NCBI GenBank assembly: GCA_017631055.1 | Contig: JAGBTZ010000049.1 | Span: forward strand, 1-64,000 | Direction of reading: 5' to 3' | DNA from: Alistipes sp. | GTDB lineage: Bacteria; Bacteroidota; Bacteroidia; Bacteroidales; Rikenellaceae | DNA: 64,000 bases | In this document: piece after piece, positions 34,257 to 42,498 of the stretch | Position numbering within the stretch: position 1 is the stretch's first letter | Layout: each line of letters opens with the position of its first letter | The notes under the pieces: generated by a model | Told to the model about the DNA's origin: nothing | The model's database searches: none | What the model saw: the letters and a program-made list of their open reading frames with translations, nothing else | Program-made: the position numbers and the translations under genes

Positions 34257-35219
34257 ATGTGGTTGTTTCTCGAGGCGGTCTTGGTCCTGACACTTATAGT
34301 GCAGGTGGTGGCAATCGTCTTTGCTGCACGTCTGGTGCGTAAGACCAAGTACAATGTGGCTTGGATACTGATGATTATCGGCTCGATAATCATCTCGGTT
34401 GTGATGTTCCTGCAGCTGAGGATGTATAACGGCAAGATAGATGTCTCGCCTCGGGCAATGGTCGGAGTCTGTGCCTTCTCGACCATCTGCATCTCGGTAG
34501 GTGTGATGTTTGCCCATCGAATGTTTAAGTATATCGACCGCCTTAATCGCCAACGCACTCTGCTCAACAAACGACTGTTGACGGCTGTCTTGCGTGCAGA
34601 GGAGCTGTCGAAATCTCACTTCGCCAAGGAGTTGCACGATGGAATGGGCCCGCTGCTTTCGTCTGCGAAGATGTCGCTTACGGCTCTCGGGTCGGCTCGA
34701 GATGAGAATCAGCGAGCAGCGATTGTGACCAATACTACCCACGTTATTGATGAGGCTATACGCTCTTTGCGCGAGATATCCAACAATATGCAGCCGCAAG
34801 TGCTCAAGGATTTCGGCTTGGCTCGCGGTGTGCGTAACTTTATCGATAAGAGTGTGGCAATTCACGATGTGGAGATTGACTTTTCGACCAATTTGAGCGA
34901 TGAACGCTTTGATGCGGATGTCGAGATTGTGCTCTACCGTGTGATATGCGAGCTTGTGAATAACTCGTTTAAGCATGCCAAGTGCCACTTGATAACTCTC
35001 TCGTTGACAATTGACGATGGGGTGCTCTCGTTAGAGTATACAGATGATGGTCGAGGCTTCGAGCCGCAAGCGGTGATGGATTGCGGTATGGGGCTTTCGA
35101 ATATCTCTTCGAGGGTAAACTCGCTGAACGGAACGCTCGAGATTACAAGTGCCAAGGGAGCCGGTATGAGGGCTGTGGTGTACATCGATACCGGGAATGT
35201 GGTGGGTGTAAATGTTTGA
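34257..35219 (+). CDS. NarX/HPK7-type sensor histidine kinase
   Basis: A 320-residue membrane kinase. Three hydrophobic segments (about 3-26, 33-53 and 67-86) occupy the N terminus with very short loops and no periplasmic sensor domain. A short coiled linker then leads to the HisKA_3 dimerisation helix, with phospho-acceptor His127 in KELHDGMGPLLSSAK. The ATP-binding domain shows the N box ELVNNSFKHAKC and the G box DDGRGF. The ATG at 34257 is preferred; TTG at 34242 and GTG at 34248 are in frame. It lies 15 bp after surE and 2 bp before its response regulator. The signal may be sensed in or at the membrane (inference). Confidence 0.93.
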   Translation: MWLFLEAVLVLTLIVQVVAIVFAARLVRKTKYNVAWILMIIGSIIISVVMFLQLRMYNGKIDVSPRAMVGVCAFSTICISVGVMFAHRMFKYIDRLNRQRTLLNKRLLTAVLRAEELSKSHFAKELHDGMGPLLSSAKMSLTALGSARDENQRAAIVTNTTHVIDEAIRSLREISNNMQPQVLKDFGLARGVRNFIDKSVAIHDVEIDFSTNLSDERFDADVEIVLYRVICELVNNSFKHAKCHLITLSLTIDDGVLSLEYTDDGRGFEPQAVMDCGMGLSNISSRVNSLNGTLEITSAKGAGMRAVVYIDTGNVVGVNV

Positions 35220-35221
35220 TT

Positions 35222-35857
35222 ATGAAAGATGTAAAGATAATACTTGTAGACGACCATGCTCTGTTTCGCAATGGCGTGAATACTCTGATTTCGATGCGTG
35301 AGGGGTATCGTGTTGTCGGAGAGGCCGGTGATGGAGCCGAGTTTTTGGAGATGCTGCCCAACGTGGCGGTTGATGTGGTATTTATGGATATCTCGATGCC
35401 GAATATGGGCGGCGAGGAGGCTACTCGCAAGGCATTGGCGCTGTATCCCGATTTGAAGATTGTGACCCTGTCGATGTTTGGCGACGAGAACTACTATACC
35501 CGTATGGTGGAGGCTGGAGCCAAGGGTTTCCTTCTCAAGGACTCCGCTATCGAAGAGGTATTTGAGGCTATAGATGCAGTGGTTGAGGGTGGTAGCTACT
35601 TCAGTGACCGACTCTTGTCGTCTATCTCCAATCGTATGCGCTCCACCGATCGCTCTTCGGAGGAGTTGTCGGCTCGCGAGATTGAGATTTTGCTCTGCAT
35701 CTGCCGCGGCTTGTCCAATCAGGAGATTGCCGAAGAGTTATTTATCTCCAAGCGTACCGTAGATGCCCATCGAGCCAATATCCTCGAGAAGACCGGTTGT
35801 CGCAATACTGCCAGCCTGGTGGTCTACGCCATCCGCAATCATCTGGTTGAGTTGTAA
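35222..35857 (+). CDS. NarL/LuxR-family response regulator
   Basis: A 211-residue DNA-binding regulator. The receiver domain has the acidic pair D10/D11 and phospho-acceptor D56 in VVFMDISMPNMGG. The output is a C-terminal LuxR HTH (LSAREIEILLCICRGLSNQE, then SKRTVDAHRANI). It is paired with the kinase 2 bp upstream. The ORF can be read 47 codons further upstream inside the kinase gene, but the ATG at 35222 gives the standard receiver start. Targets are not identifiable here. The stop is immediately followed by a two-unit heptamer array. Confidence 0.95.
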   Translation: MKDVKIILVDDHALFRNGVNTLISMREGYRVVGEAGDGAEFLEMLPNVAVDVVFMDISMPNMGGEEATRKALALYPDLKIVTLSMFGDENYYTRMVEAGAKGFLLKDSAIEEVFEAIDAVVEGGSYFSDRLLSSISNRMRSTDRSSEELSAREIEILLCICRGLSNQEIAEELFISKRTVDAHRANILEKTGCRNTASLVVYAIRNHLVEL

Positions 35858-35869
35858 CCATTAGCCATT
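35856..35869 (+). repeat. Heptamer array, RGCCATT type (array 3)
   Basis: AACCATT and AGCCATT in register, overlapping the response-regulator stop codon by 2 bp and followed by AGTTTTG. It fills half of the 28-bp gap between convergent genes. Confidence 0.6.
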
Positions 35870-35885
35870 AGTTTTGGCTCTATTC

Positions 35886-36527
35886 TCAAAACCGCTTGAA
35901 ATCGGAGTGGTGGGTTTGGCAGAAGGGGCAATAGCGGTCGTAACTTTCGGTGTGGTAAGTATTTCCGCACTTAGGGCAGACCAAGTAGCCCGTGCTGGCT
36001 GTCAGTGAGTCGTAGGCGTGTTCGAGTAGTTCGATGTGGCGGCGGTTGCAGCCGTCAATCCATATCAATATGCGGGCAACATAGCGATTGCCACTCTCGA
36101 TGGCTCGAGTGGCGGCACTCCCTTGGGATGAGGAGTGTTGCGAGCGAGCCGAGTCGATGCTACGCCTGAGGTTTTCGGCTGTGGTTGTTGACAGGTCGGC
36201 ACCAGCGTAAGGCGCAGAGTAGTTGCCGCCAAAGAGTTCGGTCGCGTGCTTACACATCTGCTCGTGTATGCGTTCGGAGTGGGCGAGTGCGAGAAATAGT
36301 TTTTGGCGTGTGTGGTCATTCTCGGTTGCGGCCTGTCGGGCATAGGAGTCGTAGCGCAGACTTTGGATATGGGCAGCCGAGGAGTGGGTGTCGAGGTCAT
36401 CGAGAGTCGCTTTCCATTGTAATTCAAGGCTTCGACCACTAATCTTCGAACGAATGTGCAGTGTCGCTATCAATGCTGCTCCGCAAAAGAAACAGAAGAT
36501 TATTATCGCAATGTTGCGTGTCTTCAT
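35886..36527 (-). CDS. Membrane-anchored rubrerythrin-like protein with zinc ribbon
   Basis: A 213-residue protein with one N-terminal helix (IAIIIFCFFCGAALIATLHI, residues 6-25). The middle resembles a shortened ferritin-like domain: ALAHSERIHEQ (E85, H88) looks like the ExxH helix of rubrerythrins, and CNRRHIELLEH (H164) like the second ExxH helix, but the matching Glu there is missing. The C terminus has a rubredoxin-like CPKC-x12-CPFC (C184, C187, C200, C203). With the diiron site incomplete it may only bind one metal at the ribbon. The ATG at 36548 is an alternative start, 9 bp after the pgi terminator. Function unknown. Confidence 0.65.
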   Translation of the reverse strand: MKTRNIAIIIFCFFCGAALIATLHIRSKISGRSLELQWKATLDDLDTHSSAAHIQSLRYDSYARQAATENDHTRQKLFLALAHSERIHEQMCKHATELFGGNYSAPYAGADLSTTTAENLRRSIDSARSQHSSSQGSAATRAIESGNRYVARILIWIDGCNRRHIELLEHAYDSLTASTGYLVCPKCGNTYHTESYDRYCPFCQTHHSDFKRF

Positions 36528-36556
36528 ACTCTTGGCTTTTGGAGCCATACATGAAA

Positions 36557-36592
36557 AAAACGTGCCCAAGTCGTTCGACTCGGGCACGTTTT
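36557..36592 (-). terminator. Terminator of pgi
   Basis: AAAACGTGCCC (36557-36567) pairs with GGGCACGTTTT (36582-36592); an inner AGTC/GACT stem completes the hairpin. On the minus strand the A-rich arm reads as a T tract after the stem. Confidence 0.88.
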
Positions 36593-36614
36593 GCATTAAA
36601 ATTCACTCAGGCTC

Positions 36615-37946
36615 TTACAATCTTGCCTTGATAGCCTTCGACTCCTCCTCGTATCCGGGTTTGTCCAAAAGGGCAAACATATTCTTCTTGTAAGCCTCCA
36701 CTCCCGGCTGGTTGAAGGGGTTCACGCCAAGCATATAACCGCTGATACCGCAAGCCTTCTCGAAGAAGTAGAGCAGAGCACCGATGGTGCGAGCCTCGAT
36801 TGCGGGCAGTGCGATGCGGATATTGGGTACATCACCGTCAACGTGTGCCAACTGAACTCCGAGCTCGGCCATGCGATTAACCTCCGAGATACGCTTGCCG
36901 GCGAGGAAGTTCAAACCGTCAAGGTTATCCTTGTCGGCCTCGATAACCACCTTGTGTGCGGGATTTTCAACCGAGATGATGGTCTCGAAGAGGGTGCGCT
37001 CGCCCTCCTGGATGTACTGACCCATCGAGTGAAGGTCAGCGGTGAGGGTTACGCTTGCGGGGAAGATTCCCTTGCCGTCTTTGCCCTCGCTCTCGCCATA
37101 GAGCTGCTTCCACCACTCGTTGATATACTGCAACTTAGGCTCATACGAGCCGAGGATTTCAATCTTGCGACCCTGGCCGTAAAGTACATTGCGAACGATT
37201 GCATACTCGGCTGCGAGGTTCTCCTCGATAGCAACCTCTGCTGCGGTAGCTTTCTCCATCTCGACAGCACCTGCAACCAATGCCTCGATGTCGACACCGC
37301 CCACTGCCAACGGCAAAAGACCTACGGGGGTGAGTACCGAGAAACGACCACCTACATTGTCGGGAATGACATACGAAGGATAACCCTCATTGTCGGCCAA
37401 GGTCTTCAGTGCGCCACGAGCCTTGTCGGTGATGGCTACGATGCGCTCCTTTGCCTCCTCCTTGCCGTAACGGCTCTCGATCTCCTCCTTGATGATGCGG
37501 AAAGCGATAGCGGGCTCGGTGGTAGTTCCCGACTTCGAGATTACGATGGTTGCAATCGAGTACTCCTTCAGAGCCTCGAGCATTTCGTATGTATAATCCT
37601 CCGAGATATTCTGGCCGGCGAAGATTACGGTCGGATTCTCGTGCTTCTTGCGGAGATATTCGAACGAGTTGCTCAGCGCATCGAGAACAGCCTTTGCACC
37701 GAGGTAAGAGCCACCGATGCCGATGCAGATTACCACCTCAGCCTTCGAACGGAGCTTCTCTGCCTGAGCCTTGATAGCTGCAATCTCCTCTGCACTAATC
37801 GAAGAGGGAAGGTTTACCCAACCCAAAAAATCGTTACCGGCACCCTCGCCAGTGTGGAGCATCTTGTTTGCTGCCGCTGCCTGTGCATAGAGCTCGGCAG
37901 TCGGGGTAACACCCGCCTTGCGAATGTCGAGTTTCATCAATTCCAT
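36615..37946 (-). CDS. pgi: Glucose-6-phosphate isomerase
   Basis: Interconverts glucose 6-phosphate and fructose 6-phosphate in glycolysis. It has 443 residues, the short bacterial form. Sugar-phosphate-binding motifs are clear: [33 protein letters not shown], and [20 protein letters not shown]. The C terminus has [16 protein letters not shown]. The start is ATG 37946 or 37937 (MKLDIRKAG). It is divergent from mreB over 268 bp, with a -7 box on its own strand at 38057-38064. Confidence 0.97.
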   Translation of the reverse strand: MELMKLDIRKAGVTPTAELYAQAAAANKMLHTGEGAGNDFLGWVNLPSSISAEEIAAIKAQAEKLRSKAEVVICIGIGGSYLGAKAVLDALSNSFEYLRKKHENPTVIFAGQNISEDYTYEMLEALKEYSIATIVISKSGTTTEPAIAFRIIKEEIESRYGKEEAKERIVAITDKARGALKTLADNEGYPSYVIPDNVGGRFSVLTPVGLLPLAVGGVDIEALVAGAVEMEKATAAEVAIEENLAAEYAIVRNVLYGQGRKIEILGSYEPKLQYINEWWKQLYGESEGKDGKGIFPASVTLTADLHSMGQYIQEGERTLFETIISVENPAHKVVIEADKDNLDGLNFLAGKRISEVNRMAELGVQLAHVDGDVPNIRIALPAIEARTIGALLYFFEKACGISGYMLGVNPFNQPGVEAYKKNMFALLDKPGYEEESKAIKARL

Positions 37947-38056
37947 AATTAAGAAATCTATTTATTTGAATTAAAATTTATACAATTTCTAACCTATCCG
38001 TTCCGTTATTTTCGCCCTTGGGTATGCGTTCTCGGCAAAGACGAATTTTACGAGTG

Positions 38057-38064
38057 CAAAAGTA
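38057..38064 (-). promoter_or_regulatory. Putative -7 box of pgi
   Basis: TACTTTTG on the minus strand fits TAnnTTTG and would give a leader of about 105 nt. No -33 match is obvious. Confidence 0.4.
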
Positions 38065-38109
38065 ACGAAAAAATCGTAAAAAAAACGTAAAAGATATTTA
38101 TCTTTTTCA

Positions 38110-38117
38110 TACCTTTG
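38110..38117 (+). promoter_or_regulatory. Putative -7 box of the mre operon
   Basis: TACCTTTG matches TAnnTTTG, about 98 bp before the mreB ATG, in the pgi-mreB divergent region. The predicted leader is long and has no recognised riboswitch. Confidence 0.5.
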
Positions 38118-38214
38118 CCAAAGATTGCGTGGTTACGGCTTCGAAGTGAGGTAGCTGGAGCGTAATCGGTTGAGGAATAGCGATTTGGATAATAATTAAA
38201 ATTGAGATAAAAAT

Positions 38215-39237
38215 ATGGGACTTTTTTCATTGACACAGGAGTTGGGTATCGACCTTGGTACTGCCAATACCCTGATTATTCACAACGATAAGGTGGTTGT
38301 CGATGAGCCTTCGATTGTGGCCATCGATGCACACTCCGAGAAGTTGGTGGCAATCGGTCATCAGGCTCGCCAGATGCACGAGAAGACCAACCCTCGAATT
38401 AAGACCATCCGCCCGCTGAAGGATGGTGTGATTGCCGACTTCAACGCTACAGAGTTGATGTTGCGAGGTATGATTAAGAAGGTGCGTATGTCAGGTAGCC
38501 TCTTCTCGCCCTCGTTGCGTATGGTTATCTGTATCCCTTCGGGCTCGACCAATGTCGAGATTAGAGCCGTGCGTGACTCGGCCGACCGTGCCGGAGCTCG
38601 TGAGGTCTATATGATTTTCGAGCCTATGGCTGCAGCTTTGGGTGCGGGTTTGGATGTTGAGGCACCCGAGGGTAATATGATTATCGACATCGGTGGTGGT
38701 ACTTCGGAGATTGCCTGCATCTCGTTGGGTGGTATCGTATGCTCGGAGTCGATTAACGTGGCAGGTGATGTCTTCACCTCCGATATTCAGAACTATGTTC
38801 GTCAGCAGCACAATATCCGCATCGGAGAGCGTACTGCTGAGGCTATCAAGTGCTCGATTGGTGCAGCCGTTCCTCAGCTCGAGAATGAGCCCGAGGATTA
38901 CATCGTGACCGGTCCCAATATGTTGACGGCTCTGCCGCAGACTGTGTCGCTCTCGTCAAACGAGATTGCTTATGCGTTGGAGAAGTCGTTGGTCAAGCTC
39001 GATGCAGCGTTGATGTCTGTACTCGAGAAGATGCCGCCCGAGCTCTATGCCGACATCGTGAAGAATGGTGTCTACTTGGCCGGAGGTGGTGCCTTGATTA
39101 AGGGTCTGGATAAGCGTCTTTCGGAGAAGACCGGTCTGCCGTTCCACATTGCCGAGGATCCGTTGCGTGCAATCGCTCGCGGTACGGGTATCGCTCTGAA
39201 GAATATCGACCGTTTCTCGTTCTTGATGAAGGGATAA
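38215..39237 (+). CDS. mreB: Rod-shape actin homologue MreB
   Basis: A 340-residue cytoskeletal ATPase that guides lateral wall synthesis. Actin-fold motifs: phosphate 1 ELGIDLGTANTLI, phosphate 2 MIIDIGGGTSEIACISLGGI, and the adenosine motif VYLAGGGALIKGLDKRL. The amphipathic N-terminal MGLFSLTQ could help membrane binding. It is the first gene of mreB-mreC-mreD-mrdA-rodA, a standard cell-shape operon in Bacteroidales. The ATG at 38215 is unambiguous. Confidence 0.97.
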   Translation: MGLFSLTQELGIDLGTANTLIIHNDKVVVDEPSIVAIDAHSEKLVAIGHQARQMHEKTNPRIKTIRPLKDGVIADFNATELMLRGMIKKVRMSGSLFSPSLRMVICIPSGSTNVEIRAVRDSADRAGAREVYMIFEPMAAALGAGLDVEAPEGNMIIDIGGGTSEIACISLGGIVCSESINVAGDVFTSDIQNYVRQQHNIRIGERTAEAIKCSIGAAVPQLENEPEDYIVTGPNMLTALPQTVSLSSNEIAYALEKSLVKLDAALMSVLEKMPPELYADIVKNGVYLAGGGALIKGLDKRLSEKTGLPFHIAEDPLRAIARGTGIALKNIDRFSFLMKG

Positions 39238-39241
39238 TCTA

Positions 39242-39276
39242 ATTGACAATTGATAATTGATAATTGATAATCGATG
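39242..39276 (+). repeat. AT-rich heptamer array, ATTGATA type
   Basis: Units in 7-bp register: ATTGACA, ATTGATA, ATTGATA, ATTGATA, ATCGATG. It lies 4 bp after the mreB stop in the 76-bp mreB-mreC gap, so it is within the operon transcript. Confidence 0.85.
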
Positions 39277-39313
39277 GCGGGTATTTGATGGCTGTTGATT
39301 CTCAATTCGGAGT

Positions 39314-40144
39314 ATGTATCGTCTGTTGGAGTTTATACGGCGTAGTTATGTGACGCTGTTGTTTGTAGTTTTCGAGATTATTGCCATCGGAATCTACTCA
39401 CGCTCGACATACTATACTCAAGCTACAATCCTTGCTCGTGCGAATGCCCTGACCGGAGGCTTGGCGGGTACGATAACCGACATCGGTGGCTACTTCTCGC
39501 TCGCAAGCGAAAATCGAGCCCTGACGGCAAGGGTTGCCGAACTGGAGCAGCGATTGAGCTACTACGGGGGTCTGGTCGATACGACCGCAACGATTGACAT
39601 CGCCGAGTTGCAATATGAATTTATGCAGGCGAGGGTGGTGTCGAGTAGTATCAACCGTGCTCGCAACTTCATAACTATCAATAAAGGTTTGCGCGATGGC
39701 GTGATGAGTGGTATGGCTGTATTGTCGCCCTCGGGCGAGGCTGTGGGCTATATCCTCGACTGTTCGGAGCGCTACTCGGTGGCGATTTCGATTTTGAATA
39801 CTTCGTTCCGTACCGGTTGTAAAATCAAGGGTGACGGCTATTCGGGCTCTATCGAGTGGAACGGAGGCTCGCCCTATGAGGTTACTATGCGCGAGTTGTC
39901 GAAGTATGCTCAAATCGAGGTGGGTGCCGAGGTCGTGACTACCGGAGTGTCGCACTACTTCCCTTCGGATAAGTTGATTGGTCGGGTCGAGAGTTTCGAG
40001 TTGGACGAGTCGAAGACCTACTACAATGCCAAGGTGCGTTTGGCTGCCGATTTTTCAAATCTGCATAATGTTATTTTGGTGAAGTATATCGACCGTGAGG
40101 AGGTTATGGGGCTTGAGCATGGTGCCCAAAGCCGTGGTTATTAA
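39314..40144 (+). CDS. mreC: Rod-shape-determining protein MreC
   Basis: A 276-residue scaffold with one N-terminal membrane helix (VTLLFVVFEIIAIGIYS), a coiled coil near residues 60-80 (ASENRALTARVAELEQRL), and two beta-barrel domains (ARVVSSSINRARNFITINKG; VVTTGVSHYFPSDKLIGRVE). It links MreB to PBP2/RodA in the periplasm. It lies 12 bp before mreD and 76 bp after mreB. Confidence 0.94.
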   Translation: MYRLLEFIRRSYVTLLFVVFEIIAIGIYSRSTYYTQATILARANALTGGLAGTITDIGGYFSLASENRALTARVAELEQRLSYYGGLVDTTATIDIAELQYEFMQARVVSSSINRARNFITINKGLRDGVMSGMAVLSPSGEAVGYILDCSERYSVAISILNTSFRTGCKIKGDGYSGSIEWNGGSPYEVTMRELSKYAQIEVGAEVVTTGVSHYFPSDKLIGRVESFELDESKTYYNAKVRLAADFSNLHNVILVKYIDREEVMGLEHGAQSRGY

Positions 40145-40156
40145 ATTGAGATAGGG

Positions 40157-40672
40157 ATGCATCGCGCAGGTTATTACATACTACTCTTTGCAGTGACGTC
40201 TTTGTTGCAGATATTCTTCTTCAACAACCTCTCGCTGTGGTCGTGCTTTGCTCCTATGGTCTATCCGGCATTTGTGCTGATGCTGCCTCTGAATGCCTCA
40301 TCGATAGTTGTTCTGCTGTCGGGCTTGGTTATGGGTGTTGTGATGGATTGGGGTATGGGCACCGCGGGTCTGAATACTATCGCTATGCTGGCTACGGCCT
40401 ATCAGCGCCGTCCCGTGCTCAATCTAACACTCGGTGCTGAGGTGGTGCGTGATGGAGGTATTCCCTCTATGTCGCGTATGGGTCAACACCAATTTGTGCA
40501 GTATCTGATAATTATGATGGTGTTGCATTGTGTGGCCTTCTTTGGCTTCGAGGCCTTTACAACCTCTTATTTCTGGTATCAATTCCTGCGATTGGTAGTC
40601 AGCACGTTGGCATCGATACTCTTCGTCTGGTTGATTATGTCGCTCTTCACACCTAAACACGCTTCGCGATGA
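40157..40672 (+). CDS. mreD: Rod-shape-determining protein MreD
   Basis: A 171-residue integral membrane protein with about five helices (for example ILLFAVTSLLQIFFFNNLSL and SIVVLLSGLVMGVVMDWGMG). Sequence conservation in MreD is low; the call rests on size, topology and place between mreC and mrdA. The stop overlaps the mrdA start (ATGA-type), suggesting translational coupling. Confidence 0.88.
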   Translation: MHRAGYYILLFAVTSLLQIFFFNNLSLWSCFAPMVYPAFVLMLPLNASSIVVLLSGLVMGVVMDWGMGTAGLNTIAMLATAYQRRPVLNLTLGAEVVRDGGIPSMSRMGQHQFVQYLIIMMVLHCVAFFGFEAFTTSYFWYQFLRLVVSTLASILFVWLIMSLFTPKHASR

Positions 40673-42498
40673 GTAGTCGTGGTGAGGGTCTTGTTCGGTT
40701 GCGCCATCTGCAATTTGTAGTGTTGTTCATCTTTGGAGCGATACTGTTGCGCTTGGCGTGGATTCAACTCTTCGATTCGAAATATAAGGATATGGCTCGC
40801 AATAACGTGCTGCGCCACGTTACGCTCTATCCTGCCCGTGGCGAGATATACGACCGCAATGGCGAGTTTCTGGCTCAGAGCCGCGAGTGCTACGATTTGA
40901 TGGTTGTCTATCGCGAACTGCCCAAGACGGGATTTGACACTGTGCGCTTGTGCCAAATGCTGAACATTCCACGCACCAAACTCGAGAGAGAACTCTCTTC
41001 GGCTCGATATGCTCCGCGTGCGGCTCGTCGAATTGTGAGTTATGTGCCCAAGGAGACCAAACTTCTGCTCGATGAGTATAAGATTCCCGGATTTTATACG
41101 GTCTATCGCACCGTGCGCCAATATCCACGCAAGGTGGGAGGTAATCTGCTGGGCTATGTGGGCGAGGTGAGCGAACAGATGCTTCGCCGATACGACAACT
41201 ATGAGGTGGGCGACTACATCGGCCTTACGGGTGTTGAGGCGGCATACGAGGAGGTCTTGAAGGGTAAGAAGGGTCTGCGTGTCGAGGAGATAGATGCCTA
41301 TGGAGCAGTCAAGGGCTCGTATATGGATGGAGCCTTCGATACTATTCCCGAGCATGGTAAGTCGATTGTCTGCACCATAGATGCCAAGCTGCAACTCTTT
41401 GCCGAGGAGCTGATGGAGGGCAAGGTGGGCGCTGCGGTGGCAATCGAGCCCTCGACAGGCGAGATTTTGATGATGGTCTCGTCACCGACCTACGACCCCG
41501 ATAAGTTGGTGGGTCGTGAGCGCGGCAATAACTATATGGATATGCTGCGCAATAAGCGCCGTCCGCTCTATAACCGAGCCGTGAAGGCGAAGTATCCTCC
41601 GGGCTCGACCTTCAAGTTGGTGCAGGGACTTATCGGTATGCAGGAGGGTGTGCTGCGCCCGAGCCAGACCTACCCCTGCCACTTGGGTTATAGGGCAGGG
41701 CGTGTCTCGATGAAGTGCCACGAGCACCGCTCACCGGCAGATTTGTCGTATGCCGTGGCGACTTCGTGTAACGCCTACTTTTGCTATGTCTTCCGCAATA
41801 TCCTCGAAAATCCGAAGTATGGAGGTGTGAAGAATGGCTACGATGTATGGAAGGAGTATGTCGAGAGCTTCGGCTTTGGTCGTGACCTTGCAACCGACTT
41901 TATGGGCGAGGGTTCGGGCTATGTTCCCGATAAGGAGTTTTACAATAAACGCTATCGTGGCTCGTGGAATGCCCTCACCGTGCTCTCGCTCTCTATTGGT
42001 CAGGGCGAGTTGGGATGTACTCCGTTGCAGATGGCAAACCTGGCGGCGATTATTGCCAATAGGGGCTACTACTATCTGCCACATATTGTCCGCAGTGTCG
42101 AGGGTCAGGACTCGCTCGACCGCAGATTTTATGAACGCCACTACACGAAGGTCGACTCCAAGCACTTCGAGCCTATCGTGCAGGGTATGTGGCGCAGTGT
42201 GCATGTTGACGGCACCTCGACTTGGGCAAGGTTGGAGGGGCTGGATGTCTGCGGTAAGACCGGTACGGCTCAAAATCCCCACGGCAAGGACCACTCCACA
42301 TTCCTCTCCTTTGCACCGAAGGATAATCCACGCATAGCAATCTCGGTCTATGTCGAGAATGCAGGTTTTGGAGCCTCGATGGCTCTGCCCATTGCTTCGC
42401 TGCTCGAGGAACTCTACCTGACGGGCGAGGTGAAGCGTCAAAATGTTGTCGACTACGTCAAGAGTCATAAAGTTTACTACCCACGCTATGATAAATAA
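40669..42498 (+). CDS. mrdA: Penicillin-binding protein 2 (elongation transpeptidase)
   Basis: A monofunctional peptidoglycan transpeptidase, 609 residues. One membrane anchor (LQFVVLFIFGAILLRLAWIQ) precedes the PBP dimer domain (ARGEIYDRNGEFLAQSRECY). The transpeptidase has SxxK at S313-K316 (PPGSTFKL), SCN in ATSCNAYF, and KTG in CGKTGTAQN. It should pair with RodA for lateral wall growth. The gene overlaps mreD by 4 bp and rodA by 11 bp. Confidence 0.97.
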   Translation: MSSRGEGLVRLRHLQFVVLFIFGAILLRLAWIQLFDSKYKDMARNNVLRHVTLYPARGEIYDRNGEFLAQSRECYDLMVVYRELPKTGFDTVRLCQMLNIPRTKLERELSSARYAPRAARRIVSYVPKETKLLLDEYKIPGFYTVYRTVRQYPRKVGGNLLGYVGEVSEQMLRRYDNYEVGDYIGLTGVEAAYEEVLKGKKGLRVEEIDAYGAVKGSYMDGAFDTIPEHGKSIVCTIDAKLQLFAEELMEGKVGAAVAIEPSTGEILMMVSSPTYDPDKLVGRERGNNYMDMLRNKRRPLYNRAVKAKYPPGSTFKLVQGLIGMQEGVLRPSQTYPCHLGYRAGRVSMKCHEHRSPADLSYAVATSCNAYFCYVFRNILENPKYGGVKNGYDVWKEYVESFGFGRDLATDFMGEGSGYVPDKEFYNKRYRGSWNALTVLSLSIGQGELGCTPLQMANLAAIIANRGYYYLPHIVRSVEGQDSLDRRFYERHYTKVDSKHFEPIVQGMWRSVHVDGTSTWARLEGLDVCGKTGTAQNPHGKDHSTFLSFAPKDNPRIAISVYVENAGFGASMALPIASLLEELYLTGEVKRQNVVDYVKSHKVYYPRYDK

